Shown: one piece after another, positions 34,478 to 43,814 of the stretch
Numbering within the stretch: position 1 is the stretch's first letter
How the letters are laid out: the number at the start of each line of letters is the position of its first letter
Assembly (NCBI RefSeq): GCF_014145455.1
Contig: NZ_JACIVB010000056.1
Location: forward strand, 1-44,258
DNA from: Limosilactobacillus rudii
GTDB lineage: Bacteria; Bacillota; Bacilli; Lactobacillales; Lactobacillaceae
Direction: 5' to 3'
Length of the DNA: 44,258 nucleotides
Position numbers and translations under genes: made by a program
Notes under the pieces: model-generated
What the model saw: the letters and a program-made list of their open reading frames with translations, nothing else
Told to the model about the DNA's origin: nothing
The model's database searches: none

Positions 34478-34480
34478 TAT

Positions 34481-36610
34481 CTATTTATTATTTGCATCCG
34501 GGTTAGTAATCTTAATTCGATTTGAGTCAGTTGATGAGTGGTTTTGCTCAGGAGCATCGGTACTATAATCATCAACCGTTGACCGGTCTCCGTTTTCTGA
34601 GAAGATGCTAGTTGACTTAACCCCCTTTTTCTTTTCAATCCGTTCAGCCCGTTTTAATCCGTTGGAATAATTATAATTTGCTGGATTAACGTTCTTAAAG
34701 CCTTTTGGATGATAGAAGCGTAAGAGGTTCTTTTCATTTAGTGAATCGGAAAGACTTAATTCTTCATTTACAAAATCTTGATCTTTCTTTAATTTTTCTT
34801 GTTGCTTCTTAGTCAGTTTAGCTTCTTTACCTGTTCGATTCTTATAAATTGTCCCGCCAACGCTAGTATAGGTTGGGGTAACAAAGTCGCGGTTTCGGAA
34901 AGCAACAATTTGATTATGCTTACTGGAGAAAAGGTCGGTTCCAAACTGGATGTACCGTTTACTACTAATTCCCAATAGGTGTAAGAGCGTAGGTAAAACG
35001 TCAACCTCTCCACCATAGGTATGGTCAATTCTTCCATGTCCGGTTCCCGGAATAACAAACATCAGTGGCACCCGTTGTAACTGGGCATTATCAAAGTCAT
35101 TCCAGTCGTCAGCATTTTTGCCAAGAACACTAGCCAGTGAAGGATTCTCACTGTTTGAAATACCGTAATGGTCCCCATAAATCATAATAATTGACTTCTT
35201 ATCTAGCCCAGTCTTTTGCAAGTAGTTAAAGAATTCCTGGATTGATTGGTCTAGGTAGTGGGCTGTCACAAAGTAGTTATCTACATTACTATCGCCAGTA
35301 TCGGTTGTTTGGAAGTTGGGATCCTTATCCTCATCGTCAAGGGTATAAGGGAAGTGATTAGTTACGGTGATGTACTTAACATAGAAAGGCTGCTGGAGAG
35401 TTTGAAGATACTTAATTGAATTCTTAAATAGCAGCTTATCTTTTAAACCATATCCCGTTGCTTTATCCCCAGAAGTGTCATAATAGCTAGCGTCAAAGAA
35501 GTATTGGTAACCGAGATTCTTGTAGACATTATTACGGTTCCAGAAGCTTGCAACATTCCCGTGAAACACAGCACTAGTATAGCCAGCACGCTGATTAAGA
35601 ATTGCGGGTGCACCCTGGAACGTATTATCACTACCGAGAGTTGCAAAAAGAGAACCTTGTGGTAAGCCAAATGTACTAGTTTCTAGTAGGTTTTCTGCAT
35701 CACTAGTTTTTCCTTGACCAACTTGGTGGAAGAAATTATCGAATGAGTAGGTATCCTTACCGTTATACAAGGAATTAAGGAAAGGAGTGACTTCCTGCCC
35801 ATTAATTTTTTTGTTGATTAAAAATTGTTGAAAACTTTCAAGGTGGATAACAATCACATTACGACCCTTAGCAATTCCATACATTTGCGGATTGGCGGGG
35901 GCATAATGTTTATCGGTAAACTTCTTTACTTTTAACAATTCAGGCTTTGTTGCACTTTGCCGCATACTGTTAATATGCTGAGATTTAACTAAGTCATAAC
36001 CGGTAAAGGTGTCAATTCCAAGATACTTGACGATGTAAGACCGGTCAAACGTTCGACCAAGCAACTGGGGACGACTCATTTCAGCAAAGGATAAATTAAC
36101 ACCGAATAAAACAAGGGCGACTGATGTAAAAGCAAAAGCTAATCTTGTCCCAATAGCTCGTGGGTCAAATTTGATAACTTTGCAGAGCATTAAGATAACA
36201 ATGACAACGATGTCCAGCCAGTAAAAAACATCATGAAAATTAGTCAAGGCTAACGAACTACCACTTAGTCCTTGATTAACTTTAGAGTAACCAGTCATTG
36301 TCGCAATTGTCATAAAATCAGTAAATTCACGATAATAGATTACATTTAAGTAAAGCAGTAACGTGTTGGCAATATCGAGTCCCATAATAACTGGATAGAA
36401 AAAACGGGCTCGTTTAAAATAGAATGCTAAGCTATAAATAAAAGCAGTCGTTGCTAAAGGGTTAAAAAACAGGATAAAGTATTGAAAAACACCTGTTGCC
36501 CCAAGCTTGAAATCAGTAAAGTAAGCAAACAGGGTCTTTAACCAAAAAAGGATAACTAGGAGGGTGAAAAAACCAATCCTAGTATCCACAAATTTGCTTA
36601 ATTTTTTCAT
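34481..36610 (-). CDS. ltaS: Lipoteichoic acid synthase family protein
   Basis: A 709-residue membrane enzyme that polymerises glycerol phosphate from phosphatidylglycerol. Five TMs lie in residues 1-180, then an extracellular sulfatase-fold domain. Predicted manganese and catalytic residues match S. aureus LtaS: E258 (HLES), T302 (GQGKTSD), H419 (TNHFPY), D480 and H481 (YGDHYG), W357. The C-terminal 110 residues are polar and probably disordered (EQNHSSTDS). The ATG at 36610 follows GAGGAACA; a TTG six codons earlier is rejected. Lactobacilli may have more than one paralogue, so LtaS or a primase cannot be separated here. Confidence 0.93.
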   Translation of the reverse strand: MKKLSKFVDTRIGFFTLLVILFWLKTLFAYFTDFKLGATGVFQYFILFFNPLATTAFIYSLAFYFKRARFFYPVIMGLDIANTLLLYLNVIYYREFTDFMTIATMTGYSKVNQGLSGSSLALTNFHDVFYWLDIVVIVILMLCKVIKFDPRAIGTRLAFAFTSVALVLFGVNLSFAEMSRPQLLGRTFDRSYIVKYLGIDTFTGYDLVKSQHINSMRQSATKPELLKVKKFTDKHYAPANPQMYGIAKGRNVIVIHLESFQQFLINKKINGQEVTPFLNSLYNGKDTYSFDNFFHQVGQGKTSDAENLLETSTFGLPQGSLFATLGSDNTFQGAPAILNQRAGYTSAVFHGNVASFWNRNNVYKNLGYQYFFDASYYDTSGDKATGYGLKDKLLFKNSIKYLQTLQQPFYVKYITVTNHFPYTLDDEDKDPNFQTTDTGDSNVDNYFVTAHYLDQSIQEFFNYLQKTGLDKKSIIMIYGDHYGISNSENPSLASVLGKNADDWNDFDNAQLQRVPLMFVIPGTGHGRIDHTYGGEVDVLPTLLHLLGISSKRYIQFGTDLFSSKHNQIVAFRNRDFVTPTYTSVGGTIYKNRTGKEAKLTKKQQEKLKKDQDFVNEELSLSDSLNEKNLLRFYHPKGFKNVNPANYNYSNGLKRAERIEKKKGVKSTSIFSENGDRSTVDDYSTDAPEQNHSSTDSNRIKITNPDANNK

Positions 36611-36734
36611 TAGGAATGTTCCTCGCAATCAATATTGTTTGTTCTGTATTATCGAAATAAAATCCGACAAATCAAAAACCATTTTATCACAGATTACGCG
36701 AAAACATGCTTTTTTGGAAAATCGTTGTAGAAAC

Positions 36735-37004
36735 TTAATTCTTTGCTGGGACAGTTGCTGGAGCTGGACTAGATAACCAGTCATAGCTAAACAACTTTTT
36801 CAGTTTTTTATTAACCGGAATCCAAATCCCTGCTTTTAGGATATCTTTGAGGGATGCGAATAGGGTTTTATCTTGTTGATATTTAGTGGTTAGGGGAATC
36901 TTGAGAAAGTGACCTTCTTCGGTGATGACTGTAATATTTTTGCGGGAGACGCTAATAATCTTTGCCGCAACAATATTTGATTGATTTGTATCTTTGAGTT
37001 TCAT
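36735..37004 (-). CDS. Small protein of unknown function
   Basis: An 89-residue basic protein with GGAAGG before the ATG. The middle part (VAAKIISVSRKNITVITEEGHFLKIPLTTKY) looks like a small beta-barrel, as in KOW or SH3-like modules. The tail is Pro/Ala-rich. No signal or TM is seen. Not recognised. Confidence 0.55.
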   Translation of the reverse strand: MKLKDTNQSNIVAAKIISVSRKNITVITEEGHFLKIPLTTKYQQDKTLFASLKDILKAGIWIPVNKKLKKLFSYDWLSSPAPATVPAKN

Positions 37005-37138
37005 GTAATATTCCTTCCTCCTATATTTTTCAGTGTACGAGCTGAATGTGAAGGAAGTGTGTTTAAAGCTCTAAGTAAATTATTAAATAGTCTTCTATTT
37101 GTGTAAGCGGTACAATGAAAATAAATGGAGGGATTGTA

Positions 37139-37792
37139 ATGACAAAATTAAACATTTATCTTGTTCGCCATGGTCAGACTTTTTTTAATATCTATAATAA
37201 GTTGCAAGGATGGAGCAACTCGCCGTTAACTTCAAAAGGAAAAGAAGATGCCAAATTAGCTGGGGAAAAACTACAAAATATTCATTTTGACGGTGCATTC
37301 TGCAGCGATACTACGCGGGCAATCGAAACAATCCAAACAATATTAAATATGAATAGACGAAATTCCGTAAAACAACCAATTACGGCGCCGTATTTCCGTG
37401 AAGAATTTTATGGTTCATACGAAGGAATAAATATGGATGTAGCCTGGTATAATGCTGGCGCGCCTCATGGCCTAAAGACTTTTCATGATATTGTCGTAAA
37501 ATATTCAATCGGTCGGGCTAAGGACTGGCTTAAAGAAGCGGATCCATTTCATGATGCAGAGAATAATGAGGAGTATTGGCAGCGACTGGATAAGGGATTG
37601 GCACTTATTCGGAATGCAGATCTACCAGATAATGCAAATGTATTATGGGTGAGTCATGGTAATACGCTGTTAAGTTTAGTCGAACGATTCGGGCATGGAA
37701 AGTATGACGTAACAGTGCGTCCAGATAATGGAAGTTTAACTACCGCGGTCTTGACGGATAAGGATATGCAGATTCTCGAATACAATAAATGA
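37139..37792 (+). CDS. Histidine phosphatase superfamily protein
   Basis: A 217-residue phosphoglycerate-mutase-like phosphatase. The catalytic LVRHGQT motif has R10 and H11, with a second histidine in VSHGNTLLSLV near the C-terminus. The substrate is unknown; such lactobacillus proteins are annotated loosely as phosphoglycerate mutases. The ATG at 37139 follows GGAGGG by 6-7 bases. A -10 TACAAT lies at 37111-37116. It stands alone between two unrelated genes. Confidence 0.88.
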   Translation: MTKLNIYLVRHGQTFFNIYNKLQGWSNSPLTSKGKEDAKLAGEKLQNIHFDGAFCSDTTRAIETIQTILNMNRRNSVKQPITAPYFREEFYGSYEGINMDVAWYNAGAPHGLKTFHDIVVKYSIGRAKDWLKEADPFHDAENNEEYWQRLDKGLALIRNADLPDNANVLWVSHGNTLLSLVERFGHGKYDVTVRPDNGSLTTAVLTDKDMQILEYNK

Positions 37793-37851
37793 TAAGAAGC
37801 AATATACGAATTAACTATTTATCAGTGTGTTAAAGATCTAGTTTAAAAGGA

Positions 37852-37901
37852 AAACAAACGACTAAAAGCAGCTGTTCGGCCGATTTTAGTCGTTTGTTTT
37901 T
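37852..37901. terminator. Strong bidirectional terminator
   Basis: AAACAAACGACTAAAA (37852-37867) pairs perfectly with TTTTAGTCGTTTGTTT (37884-37899), then TTTT. It serves the phosphatase gene and the convergent nhaC gene. Confidence 0.9.
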
Positions 37902-37912
37902 TTGAAGGGTTA

Positions 37913-39307
37913 TTAATCTTGTGCAACTGGCTGTTCTTTTTTGCCTTTTTGCCATTTTAACCCGATTCCCGTAATTCCACTGAGAACTGAAAATACCGGT
38001 GAGAAGAGGCTAAAGAATGCAAACGGTAGGAAGTGTAAAACAGGAACACCTAATGTTGAAGCAGCAAATGAACCAGCTACTCCCCATGGAATCAGGTAGT
38101 TAATCACACTACCACCATCTTCTAGTACTCGACTAAGAGCTAGCGGTGAAAGTCCCATCCGGTCAAAGGCACCCTTAAAAGCTTTCCCAGGGAGGATGAC
38201 AGAAAGGTATTGTTCACCAACGAAGAGGTTAATTCCTATTCCAGATAAGATTGTGACCGTGATTAAGCTTCCAGGTTGGTGCAAGTGGGCAACTAGTGGT
38301 TTCATTGCGGATTGAACAATCTTAAACTTCATCAGAATTCCCCCTAATGAAAGGGTCACAATAATCAGTGAAACAGTACCCATCATACTGCTGATCCCGC
38401 CCCGTGTTAGTAATGCGTTCACAGATGAATCACTGGTGTGGGCCACGAAGCCATCACTAATCAGCTTAGCTAAGGATTGCAGAGATGTATGCGGGTTTTG
38501 AAAGAAAATCATAATAACTGTTACGATGATATTGATGAACAGTGTTGGGATAGCTGGAATATGCCGCCAAGCACAAATAAACATTAAGATGATAGGTAAG
38601 AGTGCCCACCATGAAATAGCGAATTGCTGGTGAAGAATCGCAGTTGTATGGGCAATCTTGCTGGCACTCATTTGTGAGCCAGAATTACCGAGAATCCAGA
38701 AAATGATTAGGGATACTACAAATGAAGGGATTGTTGACCACATCATATTTTTAATGTGTGCGAAAAGGTCGCTACCAGCAATTGCCGAGGCTAAATTGGT
38801 TGAGTCGGAGAGTGGCGACATCTTATCACCAAAGACTGCCCCTGAAATAATCGCTCCGGCAACTAAAGCAGGATTGATATTTAAGGCAACACCCATTCCA
38901 AAAAGGGCGATACCGATAGTTGAAATGGTTGTAAAGCCACTTCCAATTGAGAGACCGACAAGAGAGCAGACAATAAAAGTTGACGGAACAAAAAACTGAC
39001 TACTGATCAGTTTAAAACCAACAATCATAATTGTCGGGATAACTCCTGCCTTAATCCAGACAGCAATTAATGCCCCAATAAGAATAAAAATAAAGATAGG
39101 AATGATTGCAGTACTAATTCCTTCTTGGATTCCTTGATGAATTTCGTCCCAACTAGCACCGCGGAATTTTACCCAAAAAATAAGTAAAGCAATAACGAAT
39201 AAAACCGGGATTTGAGGTGATAGGCCAAATTTAATCACCGCTATTCCCAAAATAATTAGCATGATAAGCAGTAAACTGACTGCTTCTTTGAATCGAATAT
39301 TTTTCAT
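37913..39307 (-). CDS. nhaC: NhaC-family transporter under a Tyr T-box
   Basis: A 464-residue secondary transporter of the NhaC family with about 11-12 TMs. Conserved stretches are GSGFTTISTIGIALFGMG and the motif AVFGDKMSPLSDSTNLASA. NhaC members are annotated as Na+/H+ antiporters, but those behind tyrosine T-boxes (YheL-like) have been proposed as tyrosine transporters. The T-box at 39327 has a TAC specifier, so an uptake role in tyrosine supply fits better here than pH control. AGGAGG precedes the ATG. Confidence 0.85.
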   Translation of the reverse strand: MKNIRFKEAVSLLLIMLIILGIAVIKFGLSPQIPVLFVIALLIFWVKFRGASWDEIHQGIQEGISTAIIPIFIFILIGALIAVWIKAGVIPTIMIVGFKLISSQFFVPSTFIVCSLVGLSIGSGFTTISTIGIALFGMGVALNINPALVAGAIISGAVFGDKMSPLSDSTNLASAIAGSDLFAHIKNMMWSTIPSFVVSLIIFWILGNSGSQMSASKIAHTTAILHQQFAISWWALLPIILMFICAWRHIPAIPTLFINIIVTVIMIFFQNPHTSLQSLAKLISDGFVAHTSDSSVNALLTRGGISSMMGTVSLIIVTLSLGGILMKFKIVQSAMKPLVAHLHQPGSLITVTILSGIGINLFVGEQYLSVILPGKAFKGAFDRMGLSPLALSRVLEDGGSVINYLIPWGVAGSFAASTLGVPVLHFLPFAFFSLFSPVFSVLSGITGIGLKWQKGKKEQPVAQD

Positions 39308-39326
39308 TAGACTTCCTCCTGAAAAT

Positions 39327-39550
39327 AAAAAATCCCGTTGATATTTCTATCAACGGGACGATTAATTTAAACCGCGGTACCACCCACTTACGCATATTAA
39401 TACTATACGCACTCATATCAGGTGGTAACGGCACTGATCAAGGCCGGACAATTAGTATCCTCGCGATAATTCGCGTCACTCCGCCTGACCGATTCGCACT
39501 TAACCACCGGCTCTCTTACACCCAACGAAGGACCTACTGAAACGATAATT
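39327..39550 (-). promoter_or_regulatory. Tyrosine T-box riboswitch upstream of nhaC
   Basis: On the minus strand the T-box GGGTGGTACCGCGG (39372-39385) follows a Stem I with an AGAGAGCC apical motif. The specifier loop reads GGATACTAATTG, with TAC (Tyr) at 39455-39457. The TGGT bulge fits the A73 discriminator of tRNA(Tyr). The terminator TCCCGTTGAT/ATCAACGGGA (39333-39358) is followed by a run of T. Confidence 0.9.
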
Positions 39551-39559
39551 GTTGCAATT

Positions 39560-39588
39560 ATGATATCGTGCTTGAATTTGAATGTCAA
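39560..39588 (-). promoter_or_regulatory. Promoter of the nhaC T-box transcript
   Basis: On the minus strand TTGACA (39583-39588) and TATCAT (39560-39565) are separated by 17 bases. The -35 lies 30 bases downstream of the pbuX stop, and I see no terminator between them, so pbuX transcripts may run into this leader. Confidence 0.75.
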
Positions 39589-39617
39589 TAAGAAAATTAA
39601 AAAATCATGAGAATAAA

Positions 39618-40922
39618 TTAATTGTGGGAGGCCCACCGATGATTAAAGAGGAGGTTAAGCAAGACTGCTGAGATACTTGTAATTACAATCCCATTTCCTA
39701 AAATAATTTGAAATTCGGTTGGCATGTGTTGGAACAGTTGCGGGTACATTGTAATTCCTAAGCCCAGCCCGATTGATACAGATGCGGTTAATAAATTAGC
39801 ATTATTGGAAAAATCAACTTTATGAAGAATTTGGACCCCTTGAACGCCGACCATCCCAAACATTACAATCATTGCTCCGCCAAGAACAGGTTCAGGTATT
39901 ACGGTAGCCAATGCACCGACTTTCGGTAAAAGGCCAAGAATTAGTAACAAAAAGGCCGCATAATAAACTGGTTGGCGACTCTTTACTCCTGACATTTTAA
40001 GAACACCAACATTTTCCGAGAAAGTTGAATATGGGAAAGTATTGAAAAGTCCTCCGAGAATTGCGGCAATTCCTTCAGCTCGATACCCATGCTTCAAGTC
40101 GTTGCTTGTTAACTTCTGACCAGTAATATCACTAAGAGCGAAGAAAACACCTGTTGATTCAATCATTGTAATGATTGCGCTAGTGTTAAACTGGGGTACG
40201 CCAAAGAAAAAGAGCTGAGGTGTATGGAACCATGCAGCTTCACTAACGGGTTTAAGTGATATGAAGCCCATTATTCCCGCAATAAATGAGGAAATTAAGA
40301 TACCCAATAAAATAGCAATTGATTTCATAAAGCCTCGTGCAAAGGCATTAAATAAAAGAATAATAGCAATTGTTAGAAAACCGATAAATAAATTTGTCGG
40401 CGCACCAAAGGAAGAAGCAGTGGGGGTACCACCGCCTAAGTCTTGGAAGCCAACGGGTACGAGGGTAAAACCAATAATTGTGATTAATGAGCCAGTAACT
40501 ACTGGTGGGAAAAACTTTTTTAAACGGGCAAAAACTCCGGCAATTAAGAAAACAAAAATTCCTGCAGCGATAATTGCGCCATACATATAAGTGATGCCGA
40601 GCTTCCCGCCAATCGTTTCTAAGGGGGTAACTGCTTGGACAGCACATCCAAGAACGACGGGAAGGCCGATCCCAGTAAGTGGTGTTCGTTTTAACTGTAG
40701 TAAAGTTGCGACCCCGCACATAAAAATATCGATTGATACAAGGTAGGTCATTTGAAGGGTTGTAAAGTGTAAATAATGGCCGATAAGCAATGGAACAAGG
40801 ACATCCCCCGAATACATTGCAAGCAAGTGTTGAAAACCAAGGACAAAATTTTTCCATTGATGAGCAAAATTAATTTTTGCTTCTTGATTAGTAGTTGAAA
40901 TTGTAGTAGCTGGTTCTTTCAA
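39618..40922 (-). CDS. pbuX: Xanthine/uracil permease family transporter
   Basis: A 434-residue NCS2 purine permease with 12-14 TMs. The family motifs are the N-terminal LLGFQHLLAMYSGDVLVPLLIG-like stretch, the ESTGVFFALSDITG motif, and a conserved GGLFNTFPYSTFSENVG. It starts at TTG (40920-40922, complement), 6 bases after AGGAGG. A guanine-class purine riboswitch lies upstream, which supports xanthine or guanine as substrate. Confidence 0.93.
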   Translation of the reverse strand: MKEPATTISTTNQEAKINFAHQWKNFVLGFQHLLAMYSGDVLVPLLIGHYLHFTTLQMTYLVSIDIFMCGVATLLQLKRTPLTGIGLPVVLGCAVQAVTPLETIGGKLGITYMYGAIIAAGIFVFLIAGVFARLKKFFPPVVTGSLITIIGFTLVPVGFQDLGGGTPTASSFGAPTNLFIGFLTIAIILLFNAFARGFMKSIAILLGILISSFIAGIMGFISLKPVSEAAWFHTPQLFFFGVPQFNTSAIITMIESTGVFFALSDITGQKLTSNDLKHGYRAEGIAAILGGLFNTFPYSTFSENVGVLKMSGVKSRQPVYYAAFLLLILGLLPKVGALATVIPEPVLGGAMIVMFGMVGVQGVQILHKVDFSNNANLLTASVSIGLGLGITMYPQLFQHMPTEFQIILGNGIVITSISAVLLNLLFNHRWASHN

Positions 40923-40952
40923 AATGTGCCTCCTAAAAATGTAGGCCTAAAT

Positions 40953-40981
40953 AAAAAAAGGCCGTGAACTAAATCACCGCC
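40953..40981 (-). terminator. Riboswitch expression-platform terminator
   Basis: GGCGGTGA and TCACGGCC pair (40974-40981 with 40960-40967 on the minus strand) with one mismatch, followed by seven T residues. It lies between the purine aptamer and pbuX. Confidence 0.75.
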
Positions 40982-41295
40982 TATCGATTGGTTAATATCT
41001 AAGCTTTAGCAAAAACAGGTATAAGCCAGCTTTTAATAAAAATGCTTATAGTCTAAAGTTTATGGCTTTAGGTAGAAACTAACCGACCATATTTCGGTAT
41101 TATATAGGCTTTTTATTTAAGTAATGTAGTAATCCTAGCATCAATAACGAATTAATTCAAGCTCTTGTTCGTAAGTAACTATAGTTTTATATAAAAACAG
41201 GCATATAAAGTTCAGCTTTGCAACTGATAATAGTTCTTTTAAAGAGTGGTATCATTAAGGAGTATATTAACTACGATGGAAGGAAGCGCATATGG
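40982..41295. other. Intergenic region carrying the riboswitch and the pepD promoter
   Basis: Apart from the riboswitch, the segment holds a possible minus-strand promoter (TTGATG at 41139-41144 with TTAAAT 18 bases further) and A/T-rich sequence before pepD. No further gene is supported; an upstream extension of the pepD frame to 41218 lacks a ribosome site. Confidence 0.5.
41044..41110 (-). promoter_or_regulatory. Guanine-class purine riboswitch
   Basis: On the minus strand the aptamer has P1 GCCTATA/TATAAGC, P2 ACCGA/TCGGT with an AATATGG loop, J2/3 containing TTTCTACC, P3 CTAAAG/CTTTAG with a CCATAAA loop, and the 3' GACTAT. The key position in GACTA is C, so it should bind guanine, hypoxanthine or xanthine and not adenine. 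A terminator follows at 40953-40981. Confidence 0.92.
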
Positions 41296-42729
41296 ATGAA
41301 AAAGCTAAAGAGTAGTTGTACTGCAATGTTAGTAGGTAAGGAAGCAACGATTGACGGCTCCACAATAATTGCCCGCGATGAAGATGCTGAAGACGGGGTT
41401 AATCCGAAAACATTTAAGGTCTTTCCTGCTAAAGATTATACTGGTGAACATTATGTATCAAAATATAATGGCTTAACGATTGAAATGGAAGGTCATGGTT
41501 GTCGGTATACGGCAACGCCTAATGGAGTTCCTGATGAGGGACGATGGGATGAACAAGGAATTAACGAATATAACGTTGCAATGAGTTCAACTGAAACGGA
41601 GATGACAAATGCTCGCGTTTTAGGACATGATCCATTAGTTGAAAATGGGGTTAATGAGGATTCAATGTTGTACCTTGTCTTACCATTTATTAAATCGGCT
41701 CGTGAAGGTGTTCGGCGATTAGGAGCTTTAATTGAAAAGTATGGTACTGGTGAGAGCAATGGGATTGCCTTTAGTGATAAAGATGAGGTATGGTACTTTG
41801 AAACTGGTGGCGGTCATCAATGGGTAGCACAGCGGATTCCAGATGATGCCTATGCAATTGCTCCTAATATTATGTGCATTGAAGAAATTGATTTCAACGA
41901 TGATAATAGCTTCATGTATGCTCCGCAAATTAAGACCTTTGTTGATAAGTATCACTTAAATCCTAACCCGGGAACATTTAATTTCCGTAATATTTTTGGT
42001 ACTCAAGACGAAGCCGATGCATACTACAACACGCCACGCTCATGGTATGGTCAAAAGTTATTTACTCCATCCTTGAATCAGGAGCCAACAAGTCAAAATA
42101 TTCCGTTTATTCAACATGCTGAAAAGAAAATTGCTGTAGAAGATGTCGAATATTTTTTGTCATCACATTATAACGGTACCCAGTATGATCCGATGGGGAC
42201 TTTTGCTTCTGGAAACGCAGATGATCAAAAGAAGTTTCGGTCGATCGCACTTGATCGGAATCAAAGTTCATGTATTCTCCAAATTCGTAATGATGTGCCA
42301 GCGAAGTATGCAGCTATCCAGTGGATTAATTTTGGCTTTTACTGCTACAGTCCATATGTTCCGTTCTTTACTAACATTAGTGATACGCCAGCTGAATATA
42401 AGTATGCAACTAATGATGCTCAACCGGACAAGAGTGCCTATTGGTTAAATAAGTTGCTTGAAGTTATCATTGAGCCACGTTACCATGAATTTATTAATGA
42501 AGTAAATGATTTTCGTGATCGGTGTCAAAGTTATGGTGTAAGCCGTGTTGATACAATCACCAAGGCTGCTAAGGTCCAAAATTCAGCAAATCTTATTAAC
42601 TACTTGACTGAACAAAATATGAAAACTGCTAACCACGTTCTTAATGAAACTCATAAACTTTTTGATCGCTTAGTTCATGAAGCTCTTCTTAATTCTAAGT
42701 TTCAATTCGAGCGCGGTGATAATCTATAA
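41296..42729 (+). CDS. pepD: C69-family dipeptidase
   Basis: A 477-residue N-terminal-nucleophile hydrolase that releases amino acids from dipeptides. Cys8 in MKKLKSSCTAMLVGKEA is the likely nucleophile after processing of the first residues, and GSTIIARDEDA follows as in lactobacillus PepD. The ATG at 41296 follows GGAAGGAAG; the frame is open further upstream but without RBS or family similarity. No signal peptide, so it is cytoplasmic. It has its own terminator. Confidence 0.93.
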   Translation: MKKLKSSCTAMLVGKEATIDGSTIIARDEDAEDGVNPKTFKVFPAKDYTGEHYVSKYNGLTIEMEGHGCRYTATPNGVPDEGRWDEQGINEYNVAMSSTETEMTNARVLGHDPLVENGVNEDSMLYLVLPFIKSAREGVRRLGALIEKYGTGESNGIAFSDKDEVWYFETGGGHQWVAQRIPDDAYAIAPNIMCIEEIDFNDDNSFMYAPQIKTFVDKYHLNPNPGTFNFRNIFGTQDEADAYYNTPRSWYGQKLFTPSLNQEPTSQNIPFIQHAEKKIAVEDVEYFLSSHYNGTQYDPMGTFASGNADDQKKFRSIALDRNQSSCILQIRNDVPAKYAAIQWINFGFYCYSPYVPFFTNISDTPAEYKYATNDAQPDKSAYWLNKLLEVIIEPRYHEFINEVNDFRDRCQSYGVSRVDTITKAAKVQNSANLINYLTEQNMKTANHVLNETHKLFDRLVHEALLNSKFQFERGDNL

Positions 42730-42742
42730 ATAAAATAATAAA

Positions 42743-42776
42743 CGGCCTAGGGAAATATATTCTCTAGACCGCTATT
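42743..42776. terminator. Bidirectional terminator between pepD and the CorA-like gene
   Basis: CGGCCTAG-GAA and TTC-CTAGACCG form an interrupted stem (42743-42750 with 42764-42771), with T-rich and A-rich flanks. Confidence 0.65.
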
Positions 42777-43694
42777 TTATTTCCACCAATGACGATTAAT
42801 AAGAAAGATAATGCATGCTACCATTAAAATTACCATAATTAGAATAGTAGTTAGCCATGAGTAGTTACCATTAGCAAGTGGTAACTTAACGTTTTCCCCA
42901 TAAAAACCAGCAACAATGGTTGGAATTGACAGCACAATCGAATAAATTGTTAAGTACTTCATCGTTTGGTTTAAATCACTATCTAAAACTTTACTGTAAG
43001 CATTTGAAACGCGTGCAGAAACATCGGAAGTCATCTGCGCCATTTCTAATCCTTGCTGAGCTTCGACAATTACATCATCGAGGTCATTATATTGTTTAGT
43101 AGTGATATGATTGCCAAACCGACGCTTAAATTCTTCCAGTAATGATACATTCCCTTTCAGAGAAGTCAGAATGTAAACAAGTCCTGTTTCAATTTCCATG
43201 AATTCTGCGATCGCTTGCCGTCCGGTTCGCCGTTGAATATTTTGCTGGATCTGCTGTCTTTGCTGGTCAGCGCGGCGCAAAGGACCAAAATAATCGGTTG
43301 AGAGGCGGTAAAGGACCGGAAAAACAAGATTTAGTTTATCATCGTTTGCACCGTGCTTTTTAAGTAAGCGGAGTTGGTTAGCAATAATCCCGTTAACGAA
43401 ATTAGTCTTGGCATTTGTAAATGTAATAATATTATTGGTCGTTAGCATAATCCCGATTGGTGCTGTTTGAGGAGCAGTGACGGCGTGTGTTGGAACATAT
43501 ACGTCAAAGATTAGAAGTGTTACTCCTGCATCAGGATCGACTTCAACTCGCGCTTTTTCATAGGGGTCAATGGCATAGTCGAGTAATTCCTGGGTAACTT
43601 CATATTTCTCAATTAGGTCCAAGCGTTCATGGGGAAGAGGCTCAAATATACTTATCCACTTGCTATGGTCGTTGATCTGTTCAGTTGTTAACAT
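42777..43694 (-). CDS. corA: CorA-family magnesium/divalent cation transporter
   Basis: A 305-residue protein with a large cytoplasmic helical domain and two C-terminal TMs (about 247-265 and 281-300). The TM1 end reads FYGENVKLP where the family signature is YGMNV, so Met is replaced by Glu in GMN, within the selectivity motif. The basic tail INRHWWK follows TM2. The distant form suggests either a CorA with changed selectivity or a CorA-like zinc or other ion transporter. AAGGGG precedes the ATG. Confidence 0.85.
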   Translation of the reverse strand: MLTTEQINDHSKWISIFEPLPHERLDLIEKYEVTQELLDYAIDPYEKARVEVDPDAGVTLLIFDVYVPTHAVTAPQTAPIGIMLTTNNIITFTNAKTNFVNGIIANQLRLLKKHGANDDKLNLVFPVLYRLSTDYFGPLRRADQQRQQIQQNIQRRTGRQAIAEFMEIETGLVYILTSLKGNVSLLEEFKRRFGNHITTKQYNDLDDVIVEAQQGLEMAQMTSDVSARVSNAYSKVLDSDLNQTMKYLTIYSIVLSIPTIVAGFYGENVKLPLANGNYSWLTTILIMVILMVACIIFLINRHWWK

Positions 43695-43814
43695 CAGTGC
43701 TCATCCCCTTAAAAATACTCATAGTCTATTCAACGCTATAATTACTAAATTGTAAACTAGATAAATAAAAAAGTATCTGTCAAGTTTTCATAGGTAGCCT
43801 TTAAATATGCAGTT
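43695..43814. other. Gap between corA and the transposase fragment
   Basis: About 120 bases of A/T-rich DNA. The right part (about 43735-43814) may be the end of the insertion sequence, but with only one end in view I cannot identify its inverted repeat or target duplication. Confidence 0.4.

Noticed and set aside
37101-37113. TGTAAGCGGTACA as a possible cre site before the phosphatase gene
   Set aside because: It is one base short of the cre consensus and overlaps the -10 box; the match fails in the right half.
40348-40857. Cys/Trp-rich minus-strand frame inside pbuX
   Set aside because: Out-of-frame shadow on the same strand as pbuX; odd composition and no RBS.
42143-42448. Plus-strand frame of about 100 residues inside pepD
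   Set aside because: Shadow of the C69 dipeptidase in another frame, without support.
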